Shown piece by piece: positions 24,693 to 32,454 of a stretch of DNA of 64,000 nucleotides. Position 1 is the first letter of the stretch; every line of letters begins with the position of its first letter. Under the pieces are notes generated by a model that was not told where the DNA came from, did not search any database, and saw nothing but the letters and a program-made list of their open reading frames with translations. Source of the stretch: Bin76 sp963665765 (GTDB lineage: Bacteria; Actinomycetota; Acidimicrobiia; Spongiisociales; ZC4RG35); NCBI GenBank assembly GCA_963665765.1, contig OY762464.1:2480001-2544000 (forward strand), written 5' to 3'. The position numbers were made by a program, and so were the translations under genes.

Positions 24693-25612
24693 TGCAGCGC
24701 CAGGGTCCTGCTCCCCTCTATTACGAGACCGGCCCCCGTAACCGGCCGACTCTCCGGGTGGAGCCCGGCGAGACATTCGAGGTGGTCACCCACATGAGTA
24801 GGGGTCCCGACCTCTCGGTGGTTCCTCCCGACCTCCGGGAGGAATGGCTGAGCCACGAGCCCTATGCGGTCGAGCGGGGAAACCCGTCTTCGGGCGCCAT
24901 CTGGGTGCGGGGCGCCGAGCCCGGCATGACGGTTGAGGTCGCCATAGAGGACATGGAACTGGCGCCGGTCGGGTACACGATGTTCCCCGGAGACAATCTG
25001 CTCTTTCCAAGGACGCCGGTCACCGCCTCGGACCTGCCCGCCGCCCGGGTGGTCCCGATCCGGGACGGCCATGTGATCTGGGACGAGAGGCTGGCGATCC
25101 CGGTCCGGCCCATGGTGGGCATGGTGGGCGTGGCGCCCGCCCACGAAGCCCAGTCGAATCTCCGGGTGGGGGAGTGGGGAGGGAACATGGACGTACAGGA
25201 GGTCGGCCCGGGCGCGAGGGTGCGACTGGTTGTGAATGTCCCGGGCGCCCTGTTGCACATCGGCGACGTCCATGCCCTCCAGGGAGATGGCGAGATAGGC
25301 GGGTCGGCCATCGAGACGGCGGGGGTCCTGCACATCCGCACAGAACTCACCGAGCGGCCCCAGGAGATGACCTGGCCCCGGATCATCACCCCCGAGCGCG
25401 TAATGACGGTGGCCTCCGGCCGCCCCGCGGAGAGGGCTCTTCGGGTGGCCGCCAGCGAGTTGATCCGCTGGCTACACGCCGATTACGGGCTTGAGCCGGA
25501 GGAGGCCCTGCTACTCCTCAGCCAGGTGCTGGAAGCACGCGCCACCCAGGTGGTCAACCCGACCATCACCTACGTGGCCGGCATCCGGCGCGAGATCCTC
25601 CGGAAACTCTGA
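24689..25612 (+). CDS. Acetamidase/formamidase family hydrolase, copy 2 (intact)
   Basis: A 307-residue cytoplasmic amidohydrolase. GEWGGNMDVQEVGPG and GALLHIGDVHALQGDGEIGG are the FmdA/AmdA signatures with probable Zn ligands, and the C-terminal half ends in HADYGLEPEEALLLLSQVLE. It is nearly the same as copy 1 along its length, including the start MMQRQGPAPLYY, so the pair arose by tandem duplication with no spacer. The true substrate (formamide, acetamide or another amide) is unknown. Context offers no nitrogen-metabolism partners. ATG 24689 overlaps the copy 1 stop. Confidence 0.85.
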   Translation: MMQRQGPAPLYYETGPRNRPTLRVEPGETFEVVTHMSRGPDLSVVPPDLREEWLSHEPYAVERGNPSSGAIWVRGAEPGMTVEVAIEDMELAPVGYTMFPGDNLLFPRTPVTASDLPAARVVPIRDGHVIWDERLAIPVRPMVGMVGVAPAHEAQSNLRVGEWGGNMDVQEVGPGARVRLVVNVPGALLHIGDVHALQGDGEIGGSAIETAGVLHIRTELTERPQEMTWPRIITPERVMTVASGRPAERALRVAASELIRWLHADYGLEPEEALLLLSQVLEARATQVVNPTITYVAGIRREILRKL

Positions 25613-25713
25613 GCGGGCCAGTTTCCGCCGGCGCGGATCGGGTCGGGGGCCGGGCATTTGTCGCGAAAAACCTGCCCAGAGGGCGGTAGTGGTTCACTTT
25701 GGCCTTACCCCGT

Positions 25714-26046
25714 CTAGGAAGCGGTAGTGAACGAGAACCAGTCTGCTGTGATCTTCAACAGTCCCAGACGAAGAACGTTGCGCCCGATCAGAACATCAAA
25801 CCCGTCTTGAGGGATGCATTCCAAAGCACCGACTGGATGCCATGTGTTGGTTCGTGGTAGGCGGACAGTGATGAAGAACACCCTGCTTATGCCTTGACCG
25901 TGGGCACTGCGGACGGGTATTCGTGAAGGGGGCATGAGATTGAGATCCTGCGCTACCTCTGGGGGCAGTGCGCAGTAATCGCTACCCGTGTTATCAATCC
26001 TTTGACTGTGCGATGTTGCGGACTGAGTCGCCGGGCGGTCAGCGAC
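25714..26046 (-). pseudogene. Retropepsin-like aspartic protease remnant, 5' truncated
   Basis: Read on the minus strand, the open frame has RIDNTGSDYCALPPEVAQDL, close to the D-T-G-S/A active-site loop of single-domain aspartic proteases, and ends in a DGFDVLIGRNVLRLGLL stretch, the conserved final strand-helix. No ATG, GTG or TTG precedes the DTGS-like part, and an in-frame TGA lies at about 26052 inside the next gene, so the first third of the fold is missing. The loop also has an extra Asn (DNTGS). An ATG at 25935 would give a 73-residue product without the active site. It is probably a decayed fragment. Confidence 0.5.
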
Positions 26047-26539
26047 TCTTCAGTATGTTGCGAATTCTGGCCCGGACCGACGCAGCTTCCGAGTCGCCGG
26101 CCCTGACCAGCATACGGTTCACCTCTTCCCGGTATCGCGGGAAACGAAGCGCTAGTTCATTGAATCCGTTAAAGGCCCACGCCCTGAGGAACTTGTTGTC
26201 GCTTTCGAGACAGGAGTCCAGAAACTGCTCAAGACCAGCGCTCTGGTCGTCGGGAATATCAAGATAAGGAAGGCATTGGAGGACATGCAGTTTGCTTTCC
26301 CAATGCTCCTGATCAGAGAGTGCGCCGAGGATCGCTCGGGAACCGCCGGGGGTAAGGGAATTGCCCACTTCAAGATGTTTCTTCAGCAACCAGGTCGTCG
26401 CTCGTTGCAATTCGACATCCGCAATGTGCTCCAGGATCGTCGCAAGGAAGTCTTCTTCATCGCTATGGCGCTCATATGTCGACCGCAACGCGGTGACGGA
26501 CTTGTTATCCCAAGAGGCAATCTCTTCCAATAACGTCAT
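26039..26539 (-). CDS. HEAT-repeat-like helical protein
   Basis: A 166-residue protein from ATG 26539 (MTLLEEIASWDNKSV). It is built of about four helical pairs; the repeats include ILEHIADVELQRATTWLLKK, the SKLHVLQCLPYLDIPDD segment and DNKFLRAWAFNGFNELAL, which look like HEAT/armadillo units used for protein-protein contact. No enzyme motif is seen. The long N-terminal extension open to 27025 has no protein-like character and is excluded. The region around it is less GC-rich in feel than the housekeeping genes and contains repeats and remnants. Confidence 0.65.
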   Translation of the reverse strand: MTLLEEIASWDNKSVTALRSTYERHSDEEDFLATILEHIADVELQRATTWLLKKHLEVGNSLTPGGSRAILGALSDQEHWESKLHVLQCLPYLDIPDDQSAGLEQFLDSCLESDNKFLRAWAFNGFNELALRFPRYREEVNRMLVRAGDSEAASVRARIRNILKSR

Positions 26540-26641
26540 TTCACATTCAGTTCCTGCGACATTCAGGGCAGTCTCACAGCAGCCTAACGCCGAGGCCGAG
26601 GACCGACTGGCGCGGACTTCGACAGCTAGAGCTTCCACGGA

Positions 26642-26685
26642 GCCGTTCTCGGCAACGGCGCCATCCCTTTGAGCGCACTCCGTTC
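26642..26685 (+). repeat. 44-bp direct repeat, left copy
   Basis: This 44-base stretch recurs at 28011-28054 in the same orientation with three mismatches (41 of 44 identical). Together the copies flank the acyltransferase gene. The identical core includes CCTTTGAGCGCACTCCGTTC. It is a candidate scar of duplication or insertion. Confidence 0.8.
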
Positions 26686-26816
26686 CATCGTCACCGAGTG
26701 GCCGGACAGTCTCATATAACCGGGTCACGCTTCCTGAACGAACGGGTGTGACACGCTGGGTTTCGACGAACCGGGCAGCGCCGAGTTCCGGGCCTGGCCG
26801 GTAGGATTCTGGGTGG

Positions 26817-27908
26817 ATGGTGGCATCGTATCGGGATCGGTTTGTGGATTTTCTGCGCTCGTTCTCGCTGGTGGTGGTTGTTATGTGGCATTGGGTGTTC
26901 ACGATCCTCGTGGTCTCGCCGGAGAGGGTGTCGCCCGCCAACCTGATCGGCTTCACCCGTGGCCTTTGGGTGGCCACCTGGGTGCTGCAGGTGATGCCGG
27001 TGTTCTTCTTCGTGGGCGGGTACACCCATCACCGGTCCTTCCGCCATTACACCCCTGGGACCTCTCGTCGGTTCCTCAAACGCCGGATGGGAAGGCTGTT
27101 GGGACCGGCGATCGGTCTGGTGGTGGTTTGGATGGTCATCGGCTGGTTGCTGGAGGTCACCCTCGATCCGGCCTGGGTCTGGTCGGCCGTGATCCTGGTG
27201 CTGTCGCCGCTGTGGTTCCTGGTCGTGTACGTGGTGATGGTCCTCTTCGCTCCGATCGCGATCCGGGCTCATCGGCGGTGGGGGGAGGTTGCCGCCGTGT
27301 GGCTGCTGGGGCTGGCCGGTGTGCTGGACGTACTCCGGTTCGCCCATGGTCAGGGCTGGGCGGCCTGGGTCAACTTCCTGGTGATCTGGGGGCTGGCTCA
27401 CCAACTCGGGTTTTTCTACGAACGGCTGGTGGCCGCGCCTCCCCGAACCGGCTGGATGATGTTCTGGGCCGGCCTTTTCGGCCTCATCGCACTCACCAAT
27501 ATGGGCTTCTACCCGCGTTCATTGGTGGGTGTACCCGGCGAGAGCTTCTCCAACGTGGGACCGCCGACCCTGGCAATTGTTGCCTTGACCTTTCTGCAGG
27601 TGGGCCTGGTGCTGGTGATTCGGCCCAAGGTGCTGACCTGGCTGGAACGGGGCTCGGTGAAGCGGGTGGTCGGTTGGATCAACGAGCACGCCATGCCCCT
27701 CTACCTCTTCCACTCCACCGGAATGGCCGTAGTGGTGGCGATCCTGTTCGGCTTCGGCTACGTGCCGCCCGCCGAACCCACCCTCCATTGGTGGCTGACC
27801 AGACCCATCTGGCTGATCGGTCCCGCCATCGCCACCTGGCCCCTCCTGGTCCTTTACCGGGTGACCAAGCGTGCACAGACAACAGCTGTTCCCAAAACGG
27901 CGGGCTAG
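26817..27908 (+). CDS. Acyltransferase 3 family integral membrane protein
   Basis: A 363-residue membrane protein with about ten hydrophobic helices. The N-terminus (RDRFVDFLRSFSLVVVVMWH, with the R-x10-H spacing) and the GGYTHHRSF segment near 68 are marks of the OafA/acyltransferase-3 family, which transfers acyl groups to sugars, peptidoglycan or lipids at the membrane. The acceptor is unknown, with no glycan genes nearby. ATG 26817 is used. The gene stands alone between two 44-bp direct repeats, which suggests it was brought in as a cassette or that the sequence on either side was rearranged. Confidence 0.85.
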   Translation: MVASYRDRFVDFLRSFSLVVVVMWHWVFTILVVSPERVSPANLIGFTRGLWVATWVLQVMPVFFFVGGYTHHRSFRHYTPGTSRRFLKRRMGRLLGPAIGLVVVWMVIGWLLEVTLDPAWVWSAVILVLSPLWFLVVYVVMVLFAPIAIRAHRRWGEVAAVWLLGLAGVLDVLRFAHGQGWAAWVNFLVIWGLAHQLGFFYERLVAAPPRTGWMMFWAGLFGLIALTNMGFYPRSLVGVPGESFSNVGPPTLAIVALTFLQVGLVLVIRPKVLTWLERGSVKRVVGWINEHAMPLYLFHSTGMAVVVAILFGFGYVPPAEPTLHWWLTRPIWLIGPAIATWPLLVLYRVTKRAQTTAVPKTAG

Positions 27909-28010
27909 ACGCCTTCCCACAGGGGCGGGCTACGAGTCGGATGATGGGTGGTTGGTCACCGTGTGAACTGTAGGTCTTTAGTGATTGGGGGTGCGGAGGA
28001 ACCTGGTGAG

Positions 28011-28054
28011 GCCGTTCTTGGCGACGGCGCCATTCCTTTGAGCGCACTCCGTTC
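28011..28054 (+). repeat. 44-bp direct repeat, right copy
   Basis: Second copy of the repeat at 26642-26685, 1,369 bases downstream. It ends at the exact point where recognisable ATPase coding sequence begins (28051), so it may mark the breakpoint that removed the 5' part of that gene. Confidence 0.8.
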
Positions 28055-28452
28055 TCCAGTTCTTTTGCCGAGAAGTATTTGACATCGTCGTTCAGCAGAT
28101 CGCAGACGATTCTCATGTGTCGGCCGCCGTTGCGCCGATCCAACGGAAACTCGACATCGATTTTTTCTCAGGACGCTGGGCCAGTGCCACCGACCGGCAG
28201 CAGCAACTCCTGTGGGTGATCGCCAATCTCGAAAACGCTGACGGCGAGTTCACAATCTCCGAACTCCTGGAAAAGGCAAAGGTCCTGTTGGAAAAGGGCT
28301 TCTCTGCAAGCCACGCCGGCCAGATGCTGTCGACGCTGGCGAATCGCGGGCTGATCTACAAGAACCGCTTCGGAAAGTATGCGCTGGCCGTACCGTTGAT
28401 GGCGCAGTTCATTCGTCGGAACTATGACGGTTCTACAGTTGTGGCGAGATGA
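28051..28452 (+). pseudogene. C-terminal remnant of an AAA-type ATPase, abutting hsdM
   Basis: The open frame reads VLQFFCREVFDIVVQQIADD, then RKLDIDFFSGRWASATDRQQ, and ends in a winged-helix-like YKNRFGKYALAVPLMAQFIR segment. This resembles the C-terminal part of Orc1/Cdc6-like or STAND-type bacterial ATPases, where the winged helix follows the AAA domain. The AAA part with its Walker motifs is absent, and an in-frame TGA precedes the homology inside the 44-bp repeat. An ATG at 28117 could still give a 111-residue winged-helix protein. Its stop overlaps the hsdM start (ATGA), so it may feed ribosomes into hsdM, or serve as a DNA-binding regulator. Confidence 0.55.
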
Positions 28453-30467
28453 GCGACGAGTCAACCAACAACTACGGCGCGTTCATCTGGTCGGTGGCGG
28501 ATCTGCTGCGGGGGGTGTACAAGCAGTCCGAATATGGCCGGGTGATCCTGCCCCTTACGGTGCTGCGTCGGTTGGACTGTGTTCTGGAGCCGACCAAGGA
28601 CAAGGTTCTGTCTGCTGCCGCCACCCTTCCCGAGTCTTTGGAGAACCGGGGTCCGGTGTTGGAGCATGTGGCGGGGGAGTCGTTCTACAACACGTCCCAG
28701 CACACTTTCAAGACCCTGCTCGGCGACCCGGACTATGTGGCCGGGAACCTGCGCGGCTACATCGCCGGGTTCTCGGAATCGGCCCGTGACATCATCGACA
28801 AGTTCAACTTCGATGTTCAGATCGACCGGTTGGCCGAGCACAACCTTCTCTATCTGGTAGTTTCGAAGTTCGCCGATTTTGACTTGGGAACCGAGGCGGT
28901 GTCGAACCTGGAGATGGGCTACATCTACGAGGAACTGATCCGACGGTTCTCGGAACTCTCCAACGAGACGGCGGGAGAGCATTTCACGCCGCGGGAGGTG
29001 ATCCGCCTGATGGTCAACCTCCTGTTTGTGGAGGACGACGATCTGCTGACCAAACCGGGGATCGTCAGGACGATGCTCGATCCGGCCTGCGGCACCGGCG
29101 GGATGCTGTCGGTGGCCGAGGAGTATGTGCGCAAGCTCAACCCCGAGGGTCATCTGCATGTGTACGGGCAGGAAGTGAACGCCGAGACCTACGCCACCTG
29201 CCGGGCAGACATGCTCATCAAGGGCCACGACGCCTCGCGCATCCGGTTCGGCAACAGCTTCGACAACGACCAGCACCGGGGCGAGCGGTTCGATTACCTG
29301 CTGGCCAATCCGCCGTTCGGGGTGCAGTGGAGAATGGTGGCCGACACCATCAGGGCGGAGCACAAGACCAAGGGTTTCGCGGGACGGTTCGGGGCCGGTC
29401 TGCCGCGGATCAACGACGGGAGCTTTCTTTTCCTCCAACACATGATCTCCAAGATGAAACGCCCCGACGAGGGCGGCGCCCGCCTGGCGATCGTGTTCAA
29501 CGGATCGCCCCTGTTCACCGGAGCGGCCGGTTCGGGAGAGTCCGAGATCCGGCGCTGGATCATCGAGAACGACTGGCTCGAAGCTGTGGTCGCCCTGCCG
29601 GACCAACTGTTCTACAACACCGGCATCTCCACCTATTTCTGGGTAGTCACCAACCGCAAATCACCCAAGCGCCGCGGCAAAGTGCAACTCATCGACGCCC
29701 GAGAGTCATGGACCAAGATGCGCAGGAGCCTCGGCAACAAACGCAAGCAGATCAGCGAAGACCAGATCGCCGAACTCACCCGCTTGTACGGCGCGTTCAA
29801 GGAAGGCCCGCGGGTCAAGATTTTCCCCAATGAGAGCTTCGGCTTCCTACGCATCACCGTCGAACGCCCCCTCCAACTCCGCTGGGAGATCACCGACGAC
29901 ACCCTCGCCACAGTCGCTACTGACAAGAAGGTCGCCAAGCTGCCAGCTCAGGATCGGAATCTGCTGGTTGACAAGCTCCGAGCAAACCATGTCTCCATTT
30001 ACTCCACCGAGGAGGCTGTCAATGCCGTGGTCCAGGACGCGCTCGTGTCGGTGACGGGCACGAAACCGACCGCCCTGGTCAGCGCCGTCACCGCCGATCT
30101 CGCTATCCGCGACCCCGATGCTGTGGTAATCACCGACCACAAAGGCAACCCAAAACCTGACCCCACACTGCGAGACTACGAGAACGTCCCGTTGCCAGCC
30201 AAGCGGGTCATTTTCGAACCCGACACCACCGCCCGGTTCGACATGATCGAGTACCAGTCCGCCATTGATGACTATCTCCGCACCGAAGTCTATCCTTACG
30301 TCCCCGACGCCTGGCACGAACCCACCAAGGCCAAGATCGGCTACGAGGTGCCGCTCACCAGACACTTCCACACCTACACCCCACCCCGCCCGCTTCAAGA
30401 AATCGACGCCGAGATCAAGAGTCTCGATGCGGAGATACGGGCACTCGTCTCCGACATCACCAAGTAA
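28449..30467 (+). CDS. hsdM: Type I restriction-modification system, methylase subunit
   Basis: A 672-residue N6-adenine methyltransferase. The N-terminal HsdM helical domain spans about 8-140. GEHFTPREVIRLMV near 176, the SAM-binding DPACGTGGM at 211-219 and the catalytic NPPFG near 286 define the methylase. The C-terminal 200 residues are longer than in E. coli HsdM (about 530), with the usual final helix for contact with HsdS. It overlaps hsdS by one base (TAATG). Together M and S modify adenines in a bipartite target. Confidence 0.93.
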   Translation: MSDESTNNYGAFIWSVADLLRGVYKQSEYGRVILPLTVLRRLDCVLEPTKDKVLSAAATLPESLENRGPVLEHVAGESFYNTSQHTFKTLLGDPDYVAGNLRGYIAGFSESARDIIDKFNFDVQIDRLAEHNLLYLVVSKFADFDLGTEAVSNLEMGYIYEELIRRFSELSNETAGEHFTPREVIRLMVNLLFVEDDDLLTKPGIVRTMLDPACGTGGMLSVAEEYVRKLNPEGHLHVYGQEVNAETYATCRADMLIKGHDASRIRFGNSFDNDQHRGERFDYLLANPPFGVQWRMVADTIRAEHKTKGFAGRFGAGLPRINDGSFLFLQHMISKMKRPDEGGARLAIVFNGSPLFTGAAGSGESEIRRWIIENDWLEAVVALPDQLFYNTGISTYFWVVTNRKSPKRRGKVQLIDARESWTKMRRSLGNKRKQISEDQIAELTRLYGAFKEGPRVKIFPNESFGFLRITVERPLQLRWEITDDTLATVATDKKVAKLPAQDRNLLVDKLRANHVSIYSTEEAVNAVVQDALVSVTGTKPTALVSAVTADLAIRDPDAVVITDHKGNPKPDPTLRDYENVPLPAKRVIFEPDTTARFDMIEYQSAIDDYLRTEVYPYVPDAWHEPTKAKIGYEVPLTRHFHTYTPPRPLQEIDAEIKSLDAEIRALVSDITK

Positions 30468-31633
30468 TGTTCCGGTTGAAGCATCTTGCGGAGTTCCGGT
30501 TGGAATGTATCTCCACGGGCGAGCGTCCGTATGTAGCGCTCGAACACATCGCGAGTTGGGAGGGTTCCCTCATTGAGGGTAAGGAGCTGCCGATAAGGAC
30601 TCAATGCCGGACCGGTATGGCTTCAGTTGAACCTGGCGATGTCCTGTTTGGAAAGCTCCGGCCTTATCTGGCGAAGACATGGGTAGTGGACAGACCTGCA
30701 CTTGCGTCGACAGAGTTGATGTGTTTGCGGCCCCGGCCGGGTGTTGACTCTCGGTGGCTCGGTTATCTGACCAACGCATCCCCTTTCGTCGAGTGGGCGG
30801 TTGCAACGTCGGAAGGGACCAAGATGCCTAGGACGAGTTGGGAGAAGGTGGGTGAGTTTCGCGCTTGGTTGCCATCGCAATCGGCGCAACGAAGGATCGC
30901 CGACTACCTCGATGTCGAAACAAGCCGTATCGACACCCTCATCTCCAAGAAACGCCGCTTGATTGATCTTCTGACCGAACGAAGGCAGGTACTAATCACC
31001 GCGGCCTTGACATGTGACATGTTCAACGGCGTGGCGAGGATACCTCTGAAGCATCTTGTTGGTATCAACCAACGAGTCCTACCAGAAACTACGGATCCGG
31101 GACGGGAGATTCGGTATGTGGACATCGGCTCAGTAGGAAGAGGTAGGTTGGTTAAGGAACCTGAGCGGATGCGCTTCTCAGACGCTCCATCTAGGGCGCG
31201 GCGCTTGGTGCGGCAGGGAGACACGATAGTTTCAACCGTTAGGACATATCTCCGTGCAGTGTGGCCGGTGGGCGGTGACACTGCTGACCTAGTTGTTTCA
31301 ACCGGGTTTGCCGTGCTAACTCCTAAAGAGGTGGATCCTCGTTACTTCTCTTGGTGGGTTCTCTCTGATGCCTTCATTGAAGAGATGGTCGCTAGATCCG
31401 TAGGGGTTTCATATCCAGCAATCAATGCGTCGGAACTGGGCGATCTTCCTATCCAACTTCCGACATTAGCTGAGCAGCGTGCGATTGCTGATTATCTAGG
31501 TGTGGCAACCAGACGTATCGACGCTCTCATCTCCAAGACGCATCGGATTATTGCTCTCTTGGCTGAGCGTCGGCAGGCTTTGATCACAGCCGCCGTAACT
31601 GGTCAGTTGGCCATCCCGGGAGTGGCGGCGTGA
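30467..31633 (+). CDS. hsdS: Type I restriction-modification system, specificity subunit
   Basis: A 388-residue DNA-recognition protein with two target-recognition domains (about 1-145 and 190-345). Each is followed by a conserved helix, RRIADYLDVETSRIDTLISK and RAIADYLGVATRRIDALISK, in the near-repeat pattern typical of HsdS. The repeated helices set the spacer of the bipartite site. The first domain is shorter than usual (the protein begins at FRLKHLAEFRLE), so its half-site may be atypical. Both domains look intact. Confidence 0.92.
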   Translation: MFRLKHLAEFRLECISTGERPYVALEHIASWEGSLIEGKELPIRTQCRTGMASVEPGDVLFGKLRPYLAKTWVVDRPALASTELMCLRPRPGVDSRWLGYLTNASPFVEWAVATSEGTKMPRTSWEKVGEFRAWLPSQSAQRRIADYLDVETSRIDTLISKKRRLIDLLTERRQVLITAALTCDMFNGVARIPLKHLVGINQRVLPETTDPGREIRYVDIGSVGRGRLVKEPERMRFSDAPSRARRLVRQGDTIVSTVRTYLRAVWPVGGDTADLVVSTGFAVLTPKEVDPRYFSWWVLSDAFIEEMVARSVGVSYPAINASELGDLPIQLPTLAEQRAIADYLGVATRRIDALISKTHRIIALLAERRQALITAAVTGQLAIPGVAA

Positions 31634-31712
31634 TGTCGGTGATGAGTCGGCGTTTGAGGTCCGGGTGGGTCAAGTGATGTCCGCGGCGTGTCCCTTCCGC
31701 CCACTGCGCTAT

Positions 31713-31740
31713 GGCTATAATAGGTCTGACTAATCTAGCC
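31713..31740 (+). promoter_or_regulatory. TATAAT promoter with overlapping imperfect palindrome, antitoxin operator
   Basis: A perfect TATAAT (31716-31721) lies 42 bases before the antitoxin ATG. It is embedded in a dyad whose arms GGCTA and TAGCC bound 28 bases. A palindrome over the -10 is the usual autoregulation site of Phd/VapB-type antitoxins. No good -35 is visible. AAAGGA at about 31749 is the ribosome binding site. Confidence 0.5.
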
Positions 31741-31762
31741 ACATCACCAAAGGAACGATGAG

Positions 31763-32023
31763 ATGCCGGAGGTCGGAATCAGAGTGCTGCGAGACAATCT
31801 GAGCCGCTACATCAGCAGGGTACGGGAGGGTGAGGAGGTGATTGTGACCGACCACGGTAAGCCGGTGGCCCGGATCGCGCCCCTCGACCGACCGGGCCTG
31901 CTGGAGCGACTCGTAGCCGAGGGGGTGGTTACACCTCCACTTAACAGAGAACGTACCTCGCCTGGCAGGCGGGTAAGACCCGCAGCGCCCGTCTCCCCGC
32001 TGATTATCGAAGACCGGCGGTGA
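31763..32023 (+). CDS. vapB: Phd/YefM-VapB-type antitoxin
   Basis: An 86-residue antitoxin. IRVLRDNLSRYISRVREGEE, followed by VIVTDHGKPVARIAPLDRP, is the Phd/YefM DNA-binding domain that also represses its own promoter. The C-terminal half is basic and Pro-rich and would wrap around the toxin. It lies between hsdS and hsdR with its own promoter, and overlaps the toxin gene by four bases. Confidence 0.88.
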   Translation: MPEVGIRVLRDNLSRYISRVREGEEVIVTDHGKPVARIAPLDRPGLLERLVAEGVVTPPLNRERTSPGRRVRPAAPVSPLIIEDRR

Positions 32024-32454
32024 TCGCCTACTTCGATACCTCGGCGATGATCCCCCTTCTCATTGATGAGCCTTTGTCCAAACTCGCGGAACGGGTTTGG
32101 AAGGGGGCATCATGGGTGGCGAGCGCCCGCGTTTCCTACGTTGAGGCTCGTTCTGGCTTGGCGCGAGCTTGCCGGATGGAACACATCTCGCCGGCTGAGT
32201 TGAGGGAAGCTGTGGAAGGTCTTGAAACACTCCACCGTCAGATGCATCAAGTGGAGATCACCGCGAACTTGGTGGAAAAGGCTGGCCAGTTGTCCGAGGA
32301 GTTGGCACTGAGAGCCAATGACGCCATCCAACTTGCCGCAGTGGCCTCCCTGGACATTGATGACGTGGTCGTGGTGACCGGCGATCGGCAACTTGCGGCG
32401 GCGGCGCAAGCTCTGGGGCTTGCTTCCATTTCCGAGCCGGGAACGTTGAGATGA
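32020..32454 (+). CDS. vapC: VapC-type PIN-domain ribonuclease toxin
   Basis: A 144-residue PIN-domain protein. The acidic metal-binding residues are in YFDTSAMIPLL (Asp6), SYVEARSGLA (Glu near 42), LRANDAIQLAA (Asp near 101) and VVTGDRQLA (Asp near 119). VapC enzymes cleave tRNA or rRNA when the antitoxin is lost. It starts at a GTG inside the antitoxin stop and its own stop overlaps the hsdR ATG, so the toxin pair and the restriction subunit are translationally coupled. Confidence 0.9.
   Translation: MIAYFDTSAMIPLLIDEPLSKLAERVWKGASWVASARVSYVEARSGLARACRMEHISPAELREAVEGLETLHRQMHQVEITANLVEKAGQLSEELALRANDAIQLAAVASLDIDDVVVVTGDRQLAAAAQALGLASISEPGTLR

Noticed and set aside
26540..27025. N-terminal extension of the HEAT-like protein
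   Set aside because: It runs antisense over the start of the acyltransferase gene and has no protein-like pattern; ATG 26539 is the better start.
27679..28143. 154-residue minus-strand open frame
   Set aside because: Its first half is antisense to the ATPase remnant and the repeat, and the rest is antisense to the acyltransferase end. No homology recognised.
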